NCBI RefSeq assembly: GCF_019175285.1
Contig: NC_056522.1
Span: forward strand, 321,273,196 to 321,337,195
Source of the DNA: Sceloporus undulatus
Taxonomy: Eukaryota; Chordata; Lepidosauria; Squamata; Phrynosomatidae
Length of the DNA stretch: 64,000 nt
Reading direction: 5' to 3'
The stretch's first letter is position 1. Every line of letters starts with the position of its first letter. Positions 22,376 to 33,912 of this stretch are shown in pieces. The translations under genes were made by a program, and so were the position numbers. The notes below the pieces were generated by a model. It was given only the letters and a program-made list of their open reading frames with translations, did not search any database and was not told where the DNA came from.

Positions 22376-22444
22376 CACCATACTTCTATGATTATAAGAC
22401 AGGGAAATGTCAGGATTCATATTGTTCCTGGATGTTATATGGAT

Positions 22445-22660
22445 CATGGGAGAGCCAGCATGGTGCAGTGGTTTGAGGGTTAGATTAGGACTCTTAGAGA
22501 CCAATGTTTAAATCCCTGTTCATCATGGCAATTTTGGGCAAGTCTCATTTTCCCAGCCTAAGAGGAAGGTAATGGCAAACCTCTTCTTATTGTAAATCTT
22601 TCCAAGAAAACCCTGTGAAAGGCCAGCCATAAATCAACACTTGAAGGCACACAAAAACAA
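22445..22660 (+). repeat. tRNA-derived SINE with Bov-B-like tail
   Basis: Starts 'gagccagcatggtgcagtgg'. The body has 'tttgggcaagtctcatttt' and the tail is 'cacttgaaggcacac'. Confidence 0.8.
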
Positions 22661-23212
22661 CAAATATTGATTATTGAAATTTTGTCATTTGGATTAATTT
22701 TTGACAAAGAACTTCTGGCATTATGTCAAAATATTATACTTTGGGGTTTTTCAGAAATCTTAAGAATCTAATGTTTCAACACTGGATCTTTATTCATCTG
22801 CTTTGAAATATATCTCATTTTTCCATGAATGGTTTGGTGCTGCCTCTTAGTCCTCATTCTTACTGCGAGTGCGACTAAACTCCCTAGTTATTCCCTGGTT
22901 ATTAATGGGGTAATGGCTCTTGTATTAATCACATTTTAATTTCATTTTAATTTCAGTTGCACGATTTTGATGGGTTAATCACCCAGTTTTTCCCGGTGTA
23001 GCAAGAAAGTTGTAGGCAGACTCCTAAGAACATCATATATAGTTGAAATAATGTTGATTATTTGGCCACTGTCCATGCTCATTAGGGGATTGTGGAAGCT
23101 GTAGTCCAAAATGTAACATTGCTAAACTCTAGTTGAGTCTTTCTCTATTTACTACTACTGTGTCAACTCTCCTACCCTGCTTCTTCCTCTTTTCCCCTCA
23201 TGTCAAATTTGT

Positions 23213-23537
23213 TGGAGATGTTCAGATGGGGAAAAAAGCCAGGAGTAAAAGGCATACTCCTGGCATAATTGCACAATCGCACTGAAGATGGTAAAAATAA
23301 TGAAAAAGATTTTCAGACACATTGCTCTCATCCAGGACTTATCCAGTGAAGATCCAGGAATGCTCCAGTAACAAACTATTCAGTCCCATGAATGGTTTGT
23401 TGCTGGAGCATTCCTGGATCTTCACCGGATAAGTCCTGGATGAGCATGATGTCATCTGAAAATCTTCAGCATGATTGTGCGATTATGCCAGGAGGATGCC
23501 TTTTACTCTTGGCTTTTTTCCCTATCTGAAAATCTCC
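23213..23537. mobile_element. 325-base near-complete palindromic MITE
   Basis: The two arms of about 150 bases are inverted copies: 'cagatggggaaaaaagccag' at the left, 'ggcttttttccctatctg' at the right; 'gctccagtaacaaac' and 'gtttgttgctggagc' near the centre. No coding content. A full-length fold-back element with low arm divergence, so fairly young. Confidence 0.85.
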
Positions 23538-25044
23538 TTAGTGCTAAACCCTCTTGTCCAGGATCTGCCATAGTGAAGTATCATGTGCATTGTTGCCATT
23601 ATAATCCTGGAGTTTGTATTTTGTACTTGAAATTTGTAGTTCATATTTAGAATTACAAAAATACTTGTCAGATATCCTATTAGTGAATTACAATGGCATA
23701 AGCTGGACTTAAGCCATCACAACTCACTTGTATGACTGTGTGGAAATCATTCTGTTCTGACCACAGAACAACCAACCACTCTAAAAACTAATACTCAGTA
23801 AGCCCACCCCAAGGAAGCATTTCCATGTTGAAGAGCAGGGGGGTGAGTGGGAATGGGTCCAGCTATTTTCTTGTAGTGGAAACACCACAAGAACTGCTGA
23901 AGGTCTTGGTTGACGCCTATTGCAGTGCATCGAGTAACACAAAAATAGCTGGAAAATGGCCATGTTGGGACAGGGGATTGTGCTGCTTGCAAAGTGAGTT
24001 TGGGTTGGGTAGCATTGGAAGACTTAACCATGTGATAAAAAAAGAATCTCCTGATGCAAGATCGCCACCATATATTTTGTACTTTGCCTATGTCCACTCT
24101 TTCTGGGTTGGAGGGGTGGGTCGTATAATTTCCTTTGTATTTGCACAAACTTTTAGCCACAGGCATTTTATTGGAGTTTAATATATTCTTACAAGACAAA
24201 AGATCCAGACATATGTTGAAGCTTCAGTAAAAATAAACTTGCAAATATGTGTGTCATCAGCTCCTGCTACATAAAAGTTATAGGATTTCAAAACATCCAA
24301 TTTTACTAAAACTAGGGCACATCAAATGTAATTACATTTCCTTTCTAATATTCTTCTTAATTGTTTAAGATGACCTTGGCTTGGAATAATACCTTGCCAC
24401 AGTCTACCTCCTTTGATCCTGCTCCATGTAATGAAGTCATGGCCTTGTTTTCATGATGGGACAATGGTTTTCATTTTGAAGTCATGACTAAAGAATTAAG
24501 AACTTTCCTGTTAGCAGGAAGAAATAATATCTAAAATAAGAAACTTCTGGGTTCTCAGTAGAATACTATGAGAGAAAGATCCAATAAATAACATTTTATA
24601 CTAATCCAATTACTAACTATAAATCAAATCCAAAGCAAGAGGAACTGGTCAGTCTATCAAGGATTTTTGGTATTATTCAGCAGTAGAGTACTCAGGTTTG
24701 CAAGGATTAGAAATTTGCTAGTCTCCACTCCATTCAAGCACACTCTCTTCTCTTTAACTGATTTTCTCCTTCTTCTTGATCTTTCTCTCTACCCTGCCTT
24801 TCCCTCTATTCATTCTTCCTTACTCCATCCCTTACTAGGCAGCAGGTCTTTCTCTCTTTTTCTTCCTCTGTCTTTCAACTTTTTTGAGTGGGACTTCAAA
24901 GGGAAGCAAAATTTCACCCTAGATCTCCTTTGGAAAAATTATTATTCCAAGCCTATCTAGAGCTTTATCTCTGATGTTTGGGGAAGTGAGCCACATATAC
25001 AACTGAAGATGGAAGAACAGAGAGAATCTAATAAACTAACATCA

Positions 25045-25180
25045 ATCCTGCCCACTGGGTGGTCTTGAGTAAGTCACATGCTCTTAGCCTCAGAGGAAGG
25101 CAATGGCTTCTCACCAAGAAGAATGTGTGACAGGCTCACCTTAGGATCATCATAATCAGAAACGATTTAAAGGCCACAAC
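25045..25180 (+). repeat. tRNA-derived SINE, 3' part
   Basis: 'gcccactgggtggtcttgag', 'agcctcagaggaaggcaatg' and the tail 'atcagaaacgatttaaaggc'. The head is missing. Confidence 0.7.
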
Positions 25181-26217
25181 ACACACACAAATAATATTTT
25201 TAATTTGCAACTCACCAGAGTTTAGTCAATATCCATGCCAAGTTTCAAGTGTCTTAAGTGCTTTATAGTCTTAAGAACTATGAAAGAGTCAGACACAAGA
25301 TACAACTGACTGTATATGTATACATGTATTTTTTTACTGCAGAAGGGCATAGGAGCAAGTAGTGGGGATATTAATGGTAACTATTCAAAATTAGGAAAGA
25401 CCCAGTTTTAATTCTTTGCATCTCTGGTGGAAATGTTTCTGGAAAGTATGTTTCTGGAAAGCAATCTGCTATGTTCTGGAGAGTAGTTTCTGATCTTAAT
25501 AGTTAAAACATGATTTAGTCTGTAGATATTCCCCAATTTTAGCTAAATTTTTATGGAAAGATGTCTTTCAGGATCCCTGAATATACCTTTTATCTATAAT
25601 TTTCAGGGCTTTATCTGGGTTATTGTCTTTATTTATTGTTGTTTTGGTGTACTGTTTGTTGTCATGCTTTGTTTCAGAACGTATTAATAAATTTTAATTA
25701 AAATAGTTGTTACTGGATTGATAGATCAATAATCTGACTTAGTATAGCTGTTCCTTTATTCCTCTTTATTCATGATGGACAGCATAAATACAAACTTTTT
25801 CACAGTTGTCAATTTCAGGAAAATTTTGAAATGAAGTATTTTAAGCCATTTTAGTAGTCACACATGATCTAAAAACCTTGCCACAATTCTAGGTGTGTCA
25901 AAATGGGTTGTAAGTCTGAGAGATCAAGTCTATTAGCACTTCTAATAGTGTATTAAGGTGGTGAGCATCTGTAGAACTATAGACACAACGGGGCCACTGA
26001 AGAACACAATGAAATCTTCATCACAATATTCTTCCATTACTCTGGGATGCAGTTCTAGCTCTGCAGATTTGAACTCATTTAGGTTAGCTAGGTGATTCCT
26101 ATCAATTCAGACCCTTTGCCAAGGTCTCTGCTGCTTCATGGAAGCACCATTATCTTTTTGGGAGAAAACTGAAGCAAAAAGGTCTTAAGTAGTTCTGCCT
26201 TTTCATTTTGTGATGTG

Positions 26218-26910
26218 TAATAATAATAATAATAATAATAATAATGATTTATTTATAGCCCGCCCAATCACAAGGAATCCAGGCGGGTTACAACAGTAAA
26301 AATAAAGAAAATAAAATACAATACAATAAATAAAATACAATAAAATTAAAGAGAGCAAAGTGAGTACATTCACAGTTAGGCCTGATGGAAGTTGGGCCTC
26401 TCTTTTTCACTCCCTCCCAGGTCTGATGATGATGTCATGAAGGGAGGGCTCTTCTTCTTGAGGGAAGGATTTTATTTTAATTAATTTTAATTTAATTCTT
26501 CTCATTAAATTTAAGAGAAGAATTGGTGGACAGAGTGACATAAGTCACAGTAAATGGGGAGTAGAACTAGGTAGGGAAGGCCTGCCGGAAGAGATCCGTC
26601 TTAAGAGCCTTCTTAAAGGCTGTAAGAGTAGAAATGTCACGGATCTCCTTCGGCAGGTCATTTCATAGCTTCGGAGCTGTGATGGAAAAGGCCCTCTGGG
26701 TGACTGAACTTAGCCTAGATTTTATTGGCTGAAGTAGATTCTTCCCCGAGGACCTTAGAGTGTGGGACGGACAGTATGGAAGTAGGCGATCTCTTAAGTA
26801 TTCTGGACCCAAGCCATGTAGGGCTTTGAAGGTAATCACCAACACCTTGTACCTTGTTAGTCTTTTACCATCCTTACTGAACAGCATCCCTCCTGTCTTG
26901 AGCATTCTCT
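26218..26910 (-). repeat. L2/CR1-like LINE 3' end
   Basis: The (AAT)n run at 26218-26245 is the 3' tail of a - strand element. On the - strand it reads YKVLVITFKALHGLGPEYL, then TLRSSGKNLL and QRAFSITAPKL, the usual C-terminal end of L2-like reverse transcriptases. A related piece lies at 38233-38718. The open frame of 80 codons is a relic. Confidence 0.75.
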
Positions 26911-28943
26911 TGCCTCAAATATATCTGGGGGGGACGTTTTGTTGCTTTTTGTTTGCCAAGCTAGTCTCAGCTCATTTTAAGTTTTAGCTTTCCTTATACC
27001 GTTCTCATACACACACATTTTCCTCTCCTTGCTTGCCAAGATAATCTCAGCTCATTCTGAGCTTTAGCTTTCCTTATTCCTCCCCCTCCTCTCTTTGTCT
27101 CTCCCTCTCCCCCACCCTAATATATAAGATTTGTCTCTATATTGCAAGCGTTAGCTCTTTTGTGTTGCTGCCTTTTTGTAAAGCATTTGTAGGAAACCAA
27201 GTTGCCTAAAATGTACAGTAAAATGACAATTAACATTCTCTCATAGATATTTGACAACTGCTCTGCTGGATTAAACATCCCTCCAGTCCAGCATTTTGTT
27301 TCTTCCAGTAAGCCACCAGAAATATCTGGGAAGCCCATGAAGAGGGAAAGTCAGATGGTGACCATAAGGTCTAAATGAGATATATCCACTTTGAAAGAAA
27401 CAGTTTGCTTAGTCATACAAAATATTTTTAAGCTCTGAGTAATTTCAAATTAAGCTAAACATATGCAACATACTATATTCTGCACCAAGTTCCAAAACAT
27501 TTTGATCTGTTCTGCTGACATGATAACAGAGAAAACACCACAATAAGATGCAAAGAACTAGTATGACATACTGTACTGTATATACTCTGGAAATAGTACT
27601 TGCTCTTTATTGGTGAGTTTGTATGTATGTCACAGTCTTTTGATGCTCAACTGCTGCTACTGCATGTTTTTGTGAGATTTCTGTATAAAGTTGATTTAAT
27701 TGCTTGCTTAGTGTGTAAACTTAGGCTACCAAGCTAGAGTCCACCAGACACTGGGTCGTTAAATAAACTGTTGAAGTCAATTTACTGTTAAGACTTCATT
27801 CATGAACTTTTTAAAGATTTTTAAAAATCCCCTTCACTCGAAAGCAAATCAGGGAAACCACAATGGCATATGCAACTGGTATTCAGGAGCATACTGCTTC
27901 TGAATTTGAAAGTTTCATATAGCTGTTTTGACTGATACCAAGGGCTGGAAAAGTTCTTTTTGGACTATATTTTCCCAAATCTCCCAGCCAGTATGTCTCT
28001 CATATGAGAACAGTGAAGATGGTAATCATAAAAGTAGTTGTTACTATAGTATGATTTCTCTGTAGTGTGAACATTGTGGCTTGGTGGTTTTGTTTAAGGA
28101 CATTCTGATATCACATGTACAAGGTTGATACTCCCACACTAGCCAAGTACCATAAATACAGTTTGAGCTAGGAACTTCAGTAGTGTCTAGATAGGATCTT
28201 TTAATATCCGTAAAAGCCAGCATCAAACTCTCAGGGCCTTGAGCCCCTATTATTCCTTCCCTGATAACAATAGACAGAGAAGCCCCGTGGCAACATTGTT
28301 TCCATTTCCCGCACAGTCTTACAGATTTATCAAATGAAATCTATTCTGTTTGTTTTCACCAAGCTATCTTGCGTCAGCAGTGCAGCCTTGACAGGCCAAG
28401 AGCAAATTTCAAACAGCACTAGATGGCTGGAAAGCTCATAGCTTTAAGCAATATCCTCACGTCATGATCTGATACTATCTGAATGTGATGAAAACCAAAT
28501 ATTGTTGTCTAGAAACAACAGATTTAGTGACTAGCAAGTATAACGCCTCAAAAGTTTGAACACATTTCTGAAGAAGTGGAAAGACTGAGATATTAGACAT
28601 CATGGGGTGTTTAATATTAGTTAGTTCCAATGGGCCAAATGGTGTACAACACATTAAAATCTTTCATTGCAGCCCCTTTCTGTCCAGAGATGTTGCATGC
28701 ATTAGATGACACTTTTTTTACAGTATCTGCAAAGGGACATCTTGTGTCATCAAAGCTCTGGACTTTTTTGAGAGTATAGACAAGCATGTAGAGGGATGAT
28801 CCATTAGAGCTAACCAAGAAGACTTGATAGCCATGTGATATTGATGGATATTCCTCCTCGCTGAAGGCATGTTACTAGGGAGGAGGTCCAGTTGACATCA
28901 TTTCCATTTATAATCCTTTCTCATGTTTGCACTTTTTCTTTTC

Positions 28944-28948
28944 ACACA

Positions 28949-28982
<34 letters not shown>

Positions 28983-28983
28983 T
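28944..28983. repeat. (TC)n(AC)n microsatellite
   Basis: A run of about nine TC units followed directly by about eight CA units. Confidence 0.85.
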
Positions 28984-29281
28984 GAAATAATTAAGGAGCA
29001 CACAATGGAATACAGGTATACCTCAGTTAACAAAGTATCTAGTCTTTAATCACTTCCACAATAAGACAGTGGTCATGTGCAGAACTTTGCTAGAAGCTGT
29101 ACCCCCAAATGTTGCGTATGTAGGCTGGTTTTGCATAGGGAAGCTTATATAAAAAAAGTTCTTCTTGAATCAATTCCAAAAGGGAAAGGCATCTCGTCAC
29201 AGAGACAGAAATGTGATCATATAAGAGTGTGGCTTAAGTTTTTCCAGAGAGAAGATGGCCTTACAAAGATTTATTCAATTA

Positions 29282-29507
29282 CAGTGGACCCTTCTGCTAG
29301 TCTTGGTTCCAGGACCCCACATGGACATCAAAATATGTGGATGCTGAAGTCCCATTAAATACAATGGTATAATAAAGTGGCATCCCTTATATAAAATGGC
29401 AAAATCAAAGTTTGCTTTTTGGAATTTATTTATTTATTTATTTGAATATCAAGCTGTGGATGCTTGAATCCATGGATAAAGAATCCATGGATACAGCAGG
29501 CCGACTG
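29282..29507. mobile_element. Tigger-like Tc1/mariner MITE
   Basis: Starts CAGTGGACCC after TA and ends GGCCGACTG. The interior has 'catggataaagaatccatgg', as at 5754. The (ATTT)n inside is expanded. Confidence 0.7.
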
Positions 29508-29936
29508 TTTTAATTTTTTACAAAATGGTTTATTAACCCTACAAATTAAATGTTCACTTTAATTTAGATGAAAATCTCCCTTCTGGAGCCTCACTGAACT
29601 AATGATGCTCAATTACAATTCCCATTATTCTGGACCACTGGCCATTCTGACTTGGGCTGATAGGAGTCACAGTCCAACACCACCCAGAAAGCCAAATGTT
29701 CTAATAATTACTCATCTTCATAACTGTTCTAACAGCCTCTTTTTTGATTTAAAGAATAGTTAAAATGTTTCAAGTGAAAAACTCTAAGCAGGCTCAGAGG
29801 CACACAATTTCCCACACATACCTTGTGGTATAGTAAAGCCAGGGCTTGCAGGGATGATTTCATGATTAGTAAGGTCATCCTCTGCCATACCACGTGAAAC
29901 TCAGATGTATCCTTGCTGGATGAGAATAGGATATTT

Positions 29937-30926
29937 ATTTATTTATTTATTTATTTATTTATTTTACAATACAATATTATTATAGTTTCCATTATTTTTG
30001 TCTCTGAGTATTCAAATATCATAAATTTCAGCTGAGATAAATAAACAGAATTATACGCTACCATCCAACATTTCTTTGTTTTTTAAAAAAAAAATTAAAA
30101 AAATTATTTTAACCACAAAACATAAAATACACACACATCTTTATATGCCCATTACATTAAATGCATATATTATCCAACATCTATTTTCCTAATACATTTC
30201 TACTCTTTAATATATTTAACAGAAAAGTTCCTTTCTATCCATACTTCCTACTATCTCTCCTCCATCCTTTTAAGTACCATCCATTTCCTTGTCTTTCTTT
30301 CTTTCGCCCTCTGCTTTTTATCTGATCTCTATGGACGTTATCAGACAAGGGAAATTGGAAGTATAATCCAATGGAAATCCGAAAGCAATCATGGGGTTTA
30401 ACGTTATTACGAGATAGACCACACGAAATTTCGGGCAATGGCAAGCTATTTTCGGGCAATGAGAAGTCAGTTCGAACGCAATTCGAATTCACGTAAATTT
30501 GCTGAACTAGCGAATTCACGTGAATGCGTTCTGGCCCCACTTTCTTTTCATTCGAAATTAAGAGAAATTCCTCCCGTGTGATAAACTCCTCCTTTCCCTT
30601 TATCTTTTCTTCCTCCTCCTACTTCCTCCTTCTCCCTCAAACACCCTTCCTACCCGTTATCCCTGTTCTCTCTTCTCCCTTCTTTCCTTCTCATCCTACT
30701 CCATTCCCTACAACCCTTCTCACACTTTCCCATTTCCTGCTTCCTCTTCCCATATATATATATATATATCCCCTTAACTTCTTACGTGTCTGTTTTATCC
30801 TCTGTTTGAGCAACTATCTCTACTCCCACCACTAAAACTTCCACCACCAGCACTTTTATGTTTAATTCACTTTCTTATATTACAACAATTAACCCACAAT
30901 TAATACTATTCTTATTCTGAAGAGAC
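29937..30926 (-). repeat. L1-like LINE 3' end with 10-bp target duplication
   Basis: A 990-base insertion between two perfect copies of TAGGATATTT (29927-29936 and 30927-30936). An (ATTT)n run at the left is the A-rich 3' tail of a - strand element. The right part is strongly polypurine on the - strand (30590-30770), like L1 3' UTRs. A DNA transposon (30342-30590) sits inside. The exact target duplication shows one retrotransposition event. The L1 assignment rests on the purine tract and tail only. Confidence 0.7.
30342..30590. mobile_element. MITE nested in the L1-like insertion
   Basis: The ends TTATCAGACAAGGGAAATT and TCCTCCCGTGTGATAA are approximate inverted repeats. The interior has unusual nested short palindromes (GAATTCACGT and ACTAGCGAATTCACGTG around 30484-30520). 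No coding content. Confidence 0.6.
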
Positions 30927-30963
30927 TAGGATATTTCCAGCAACAATTTATTGCTGTAAATTA

Positions 30964-31203
30964 CAGTGGGCCTTTGGCATCCGCAGGAGTTTGGTTTCAG
31001 AACCACCCACTCCTTGGACACCAAAATCCACGGATGCTCAAGTCCCATTATATACAATGTCAAAGTAAAATGGTGTTCCTTATCAAAATGGCAAAACCAA
31101 GGTTTGCCTTTGGGAATTTATATATTTACACACACATTGATATTTTCAAGGTGTGGATTGTTGAATCCATGGGGAAAAATATGTAGATATGGAGGGCAGA
31201 GTG
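30964..31203. mobile_element. Tigger-like Tc1/mariner MITE
   Basis: Starts CAGTGGGCCTTTGGCATCC after TA and ends in GGGCAGAGTG followed by TA. The interior is 'aaaatccacggatgctcaag'. Same family as 1405. Confidence 0.7.
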
Positions 31204-31587
31204 TATCCCTGTTGTAGGTCTTGTCTTGAGTTGGCATGACCTATTAGCTTTACAGTAGACCTGCTCTTTGTGGAAATGAAAACACTTAGAAATTTTGTTA
31301 GACCTACACAGTTCCTATATTTTTGGACTCTCCCTGCGTACGATGCGACAGCTGGGATCCTGGAAAGGGCTCCCACTTCAACATTTAACCACTGAATTCA
31401 GATGCCCAGTTATATCTGTCTCCCTCAGCTCAGAGGTTCATTATCTCCCAGCACTAACAACAGAAGAGTGCATTAAAAAGGGACAGGCGCATTTCCCTCT
31501 TGGAACTAAGCCACGCCAGGCCCCTGTCTCCTTATTGCTCCTTTAGGGCCACCCACTCTCTGCATTGATTATGGCCTTTGTGGCTGT

Positions 31588-31716
31588 TGTGTGCCTTCCA
31601 GTTGCTGGAGTTGGGGATTAATTAGAAATGTGAATTTTAACTGTATATTGTATTTTACTATTATTCTGTTTGTTGTAACTCGCCTCAATCCGTAGGGAGA
31701 GGTGGGCTATAATTAA

Positions 31717-31753
<37 letters not shown>

Positions 31754-31945
31754 CCAGTTATGGTGAGCCTGTCACAGGGTTTTCTTGGCAGGTTTCTTCA
31801 GAAGGGATTTGCTACTGCTATCCTGTAAAGCTGAGAGAGTGTGACTTGCCCAAGGTCACCCAAGGGGTTCCCATGGCCGAGCCAGGATTCGAACCCAGAG
31901 TCCTCCTAGTCCAATTCTCAAACCACTACCCCACACTGGCGTATT
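31588..31945 (-). repeat. tRNA-derived SINE split by an L2 tail
   Basis: The inverted tail 'gttgtgtgccttccagttg' at 31588 is cut off from 'cccagttatggtgagcctg' at 31753. The interval is a + strand L2 3' tail ending in (ATT)n. The SINE head ends 'ccactaccccacactgg'. Confidence 0.75.
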
Positions 31946-31947
31946 TT

Positions 31948-32085
31948 TTGTCCTTGGCAAGCTTCTTTAGAAGAGGGTTTGCCACTGTCATCCTCTGAGG
32001 CTGAGAGAGTGTGACTTCTTGCCCACAAGGCCACCCATTAGGTTTGCATTGCACAGCCAGGACTCGAACCCTGGCCTCAAAAAAG
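31948..32085 (-). repeat. tRNA-derived SINE, directly upstream of RMDN3
   Basis: 'ccttggcaagcttctttaga', 'ctgaggctgagagagtgtga' and 'ccaggactcgaaccctggc'. It abuts the RMDN3 CpG island. Confidence 0.75.
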
Positions 32086-32094
32086 TCACAAGCA

Positions 32095-32309
32095 GCGAGA
32101 GGCGTGGCCCTGTGCCGTGCGTCATTCTGACGCGCCACTCTCTGCTGCTACGTCACTCTCGTGCGCTGCTGTGGAGGAAGGGGAGGAGGCGGGGCCTGGC
32201 CGTTCCGCCGCAGAGCAAAGGGGCAAATCTGGAAGAGCGAGGCGGACGGTGGCCGCGCGAGGACACACCGCGCAGGAAGCGTTGCCGCGAGGTTTTCCTC
32301 CCTTTTAGT
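32095..32309 (+). promoter_or_regulatory. RMDN3: RMDN3 CpG island, promoter and noncoding exon 1
   Basis: A dense CpG block (for example around 32113-32160 and 32200-32290) with a CRE-like TACGTCAC (32149-32156) and no TATA box. It ends at a strong donor GTAAGT (intron from 32310). The first coding exon begins with its own acceptor at 34527, so RMDN3 needs an upstream 5' UTR exon. This island with its donor is the best candidate. The start of transcription is not resolved. Confidence 0.65.
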
Positions 32310-32335
32310 GTAAGTGGCCCTTCGTTTGTGACCCA

Positions 32336-32442
32336 TGGACCCCGCAACAAACTCCAACTCCCAGAATTCCATAGCCTTGAGCCACAAAGGAGTTAAAGCG
32401 GTGCCAAGCCGGGTTACTTCTCCAGTGTGGATACAGCCTGAG
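32336..32442. mobile_element. half of a palindromic MITE
   Basis: 'actcccagaattccatagcc', 'gagttaaagcggtgccaagc' and 'ctccagtgtggatacagcct'. This is the right arm only of the family at 9664. Confidence 0.65.
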
Positions 32443-32446
32443 AGAG

Positions 32447-32620
32447 TGTGGCCTAGGCTTTTCTTGGCAATGTTTGTTCGGAGGGGGTTTGCCATTGCCT
32501 TCCCCTGAGGCCGAGAGAGCGTGACTTTGCCCAAAGGCCGCCCCCCACTGAGTGGGTTTCCAGAGGGATTCGAACCCTGGTCCTAATCCGGCACTCAGAT
32601 CCCTAGGCCTCGCTGGCTCT
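32447..32620 (-). repeat. tRNA-derived SINE
   Basis: Inverted copy: 'cttttcttggcaatgtttg', 'ccctgaggccgagagagcg', then B-box-like 'ggattcgaaccctggtcc' and 'ctaggcctcgctggctct'. Confidence 0.8.
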
Positions 32621-32699
32621 GCGTGTGTGTATGGATCACACAGACACAGGCACAGACTCTGCTTTGTGACACTTCAAGCAAAGGAGAGTCACGGGTGCC

Positions 32700-32895
32700 T
32701 TTCTGCTTAGAAACTACACTCGTCTTCTCACACTGCTGCTCCACTTTGGCTGCTCTGGCTGCCTCCTGCTGCATTCTGGGGCTTGTAGTTCAGTGAGGCC
32801 CAAGAGCTCTCTGGCTGAGGATTCTCAATGCCCCTCTTTACACTCCCAATCCCAGAATGCAACAGGAGGCAGCCAGAGCAGCAGCACTATAAGAG
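32700..32895. mobile_element. fold-back MITE, 'ctgcctcctgttgcat' family
   Basis: The arms 'tgctctggctgcctcctgct' and 'acaggaggcagccagagcag' are inverted copies. The ends 'ctcacactgctgctccactt' and 'gcagcagcactataagag' also mirror each other. Confidence 0.75.
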
Positions 32896-33124
32896 TCTAG
32901 TGAGGCAATCTAGCAGGTCCACTGAAGGAGTGGGGCTTTCTTCTTTCCCCCCTTTAAGTGAGGAGAGCGATGGCGGCATTTCTCCTTGCTGCCATGACTC
33001 GGGGGTGTGTTAGTTGTCAAGAAACCCAAGGCCTCTTCCTCTCAGGCGTCTGGTCCGTGGGCCTAGGATTGCAGCAGCAGCAGCAGCATTTACCAACCCA
33101 GGAGGAGCAAAGTGTGTGTGTGTC

Positions 33125-33300
33125 TTAGGCTGCATCCACAGAAGTAACCTGGTTTGACACCGCTTCAACTGCCATGGCTCCATGCTACGGAATTCTGGGA
33201 ACTGTAGTTCATTGTGGCACCAAAGCTTTGCCAGAATTCTGTAGCATGGGGCCATGGCAGTTGAAGCGGTGTCAAACCAGGTCATTCTGGTGCCACAACA
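33125..33300. mobile_element. palindromic MITE
   Basis: 'cctggtttgacaccgcttca' and 'tgaagcggtgtcaaaccagg' are perfect 20-base inverted copies. The loop is short. Confidence 0.85.
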
Positions 33301-33302
33301 AA

Positions 33303-33540
33303 GTACTATATAGAGATCTTGTAGCACCTTTGAGACTAACTGAAATAAAGAAGTTGGCAACATGAGCCTTCATAGACTTCAGTCTGCTTCCTCAGATGCA
33401 TTTGGTGGAGTCGCCTGAGAAAGTAGACTTTAGTCTACGAAAGTTCATGCTGCCAACTTCTTTCTTTCAGTTAGTCTCAAAGGTGACACAAGACCTCTCT
33501 ACATACTGATTTCACGGCTATATCTTTGAATTCTACAATA
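33303..33540. repeat. fold-back repeat, 'tttgagactaactgaaa' family
   Basis: The arms 'cacctttgagactaactgaa' and 'ttcagttagtctcaaaggtg' are perfect inverted copies about 150 bases apart. The right end is 'ctatatctttgaattctaca'. A second copy lies at 63124-63262. The ends suggest a family with terminal hairpins; class uncertain. Confidence 0.6.
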
Positions 33541-33544
33541 AAGC

Positions 33545-33712
33545 ACCGCTTGCAGAATTCCATAGCATGGAGCCATGGCAGTTAAAAGTGGTATCAAATT
33601 GGATTATTCCGGTGTCAAAACAGACTACAGTTCCCAGAATTCCATGGCATGGACCCATGGCAGTTCAAGTGGTGTCAAATCGGATTATTTCTGCAGTGCG
33701 GATGGAGCCTCA
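33545..33712. mobile_element. palindromic MITE
   Basis: 'catggcagttaaaagtggta', 'cccagaattccatggcatgg' and the end 'ttatttctgcagtgcggatg'. Confidence 0.65.
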
Positions 33713-33912
33713 GTTCTGCAGCTTGCACCATTCCCTACTATCACTGAGCAAGGCTTGTCGGGTAGCGTCTCTTCTCTCTCTCCCTCTCAACATCTGTGAC
33801 ATAAAAATGCAGCGTCATTGCCAGTAAGTGACTTGGCCCAGTTATCACATTGTCTCTAGCTGGTGACAAGAGTTTGATGTCCTTTTCAAGCATGCTTGGT
33901 AGCTTTTGGACA

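Larger units (their letters stand above)
20601..32094. other. GCHFR-RMDN3 divergent intergenic region
   Basis: About 11.5 kb between divergent promoters. It holds fold-back MITEs, CR1, L2 and L1 pieces and SINEs (listed separately). The stretches 21510-22020, 23540-26210 (apart from a SINE at 25045), 26940-28940 and 31210-31580 show nothing I can name. Overlapping open frames at 23795-24199 (134 codons on -, 118 on +) have no recognisable content. Confidence 0.7.

Noticed and set aside
23795-24199. Overlapping open frames of 134 (-) and 118 (+) codons
   Set aside because: No known motif in either, no promoter or poly(A) context. Possibly an unrecognised repeat; not called as a gene.
32019-32534. 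Open frames of 125 (+) and 128 (-) codons around the RMDN3 CpG island
   Set aside because: Open only because the DNA is GC-rich; they cross SINE sequence and the donor at 32310.
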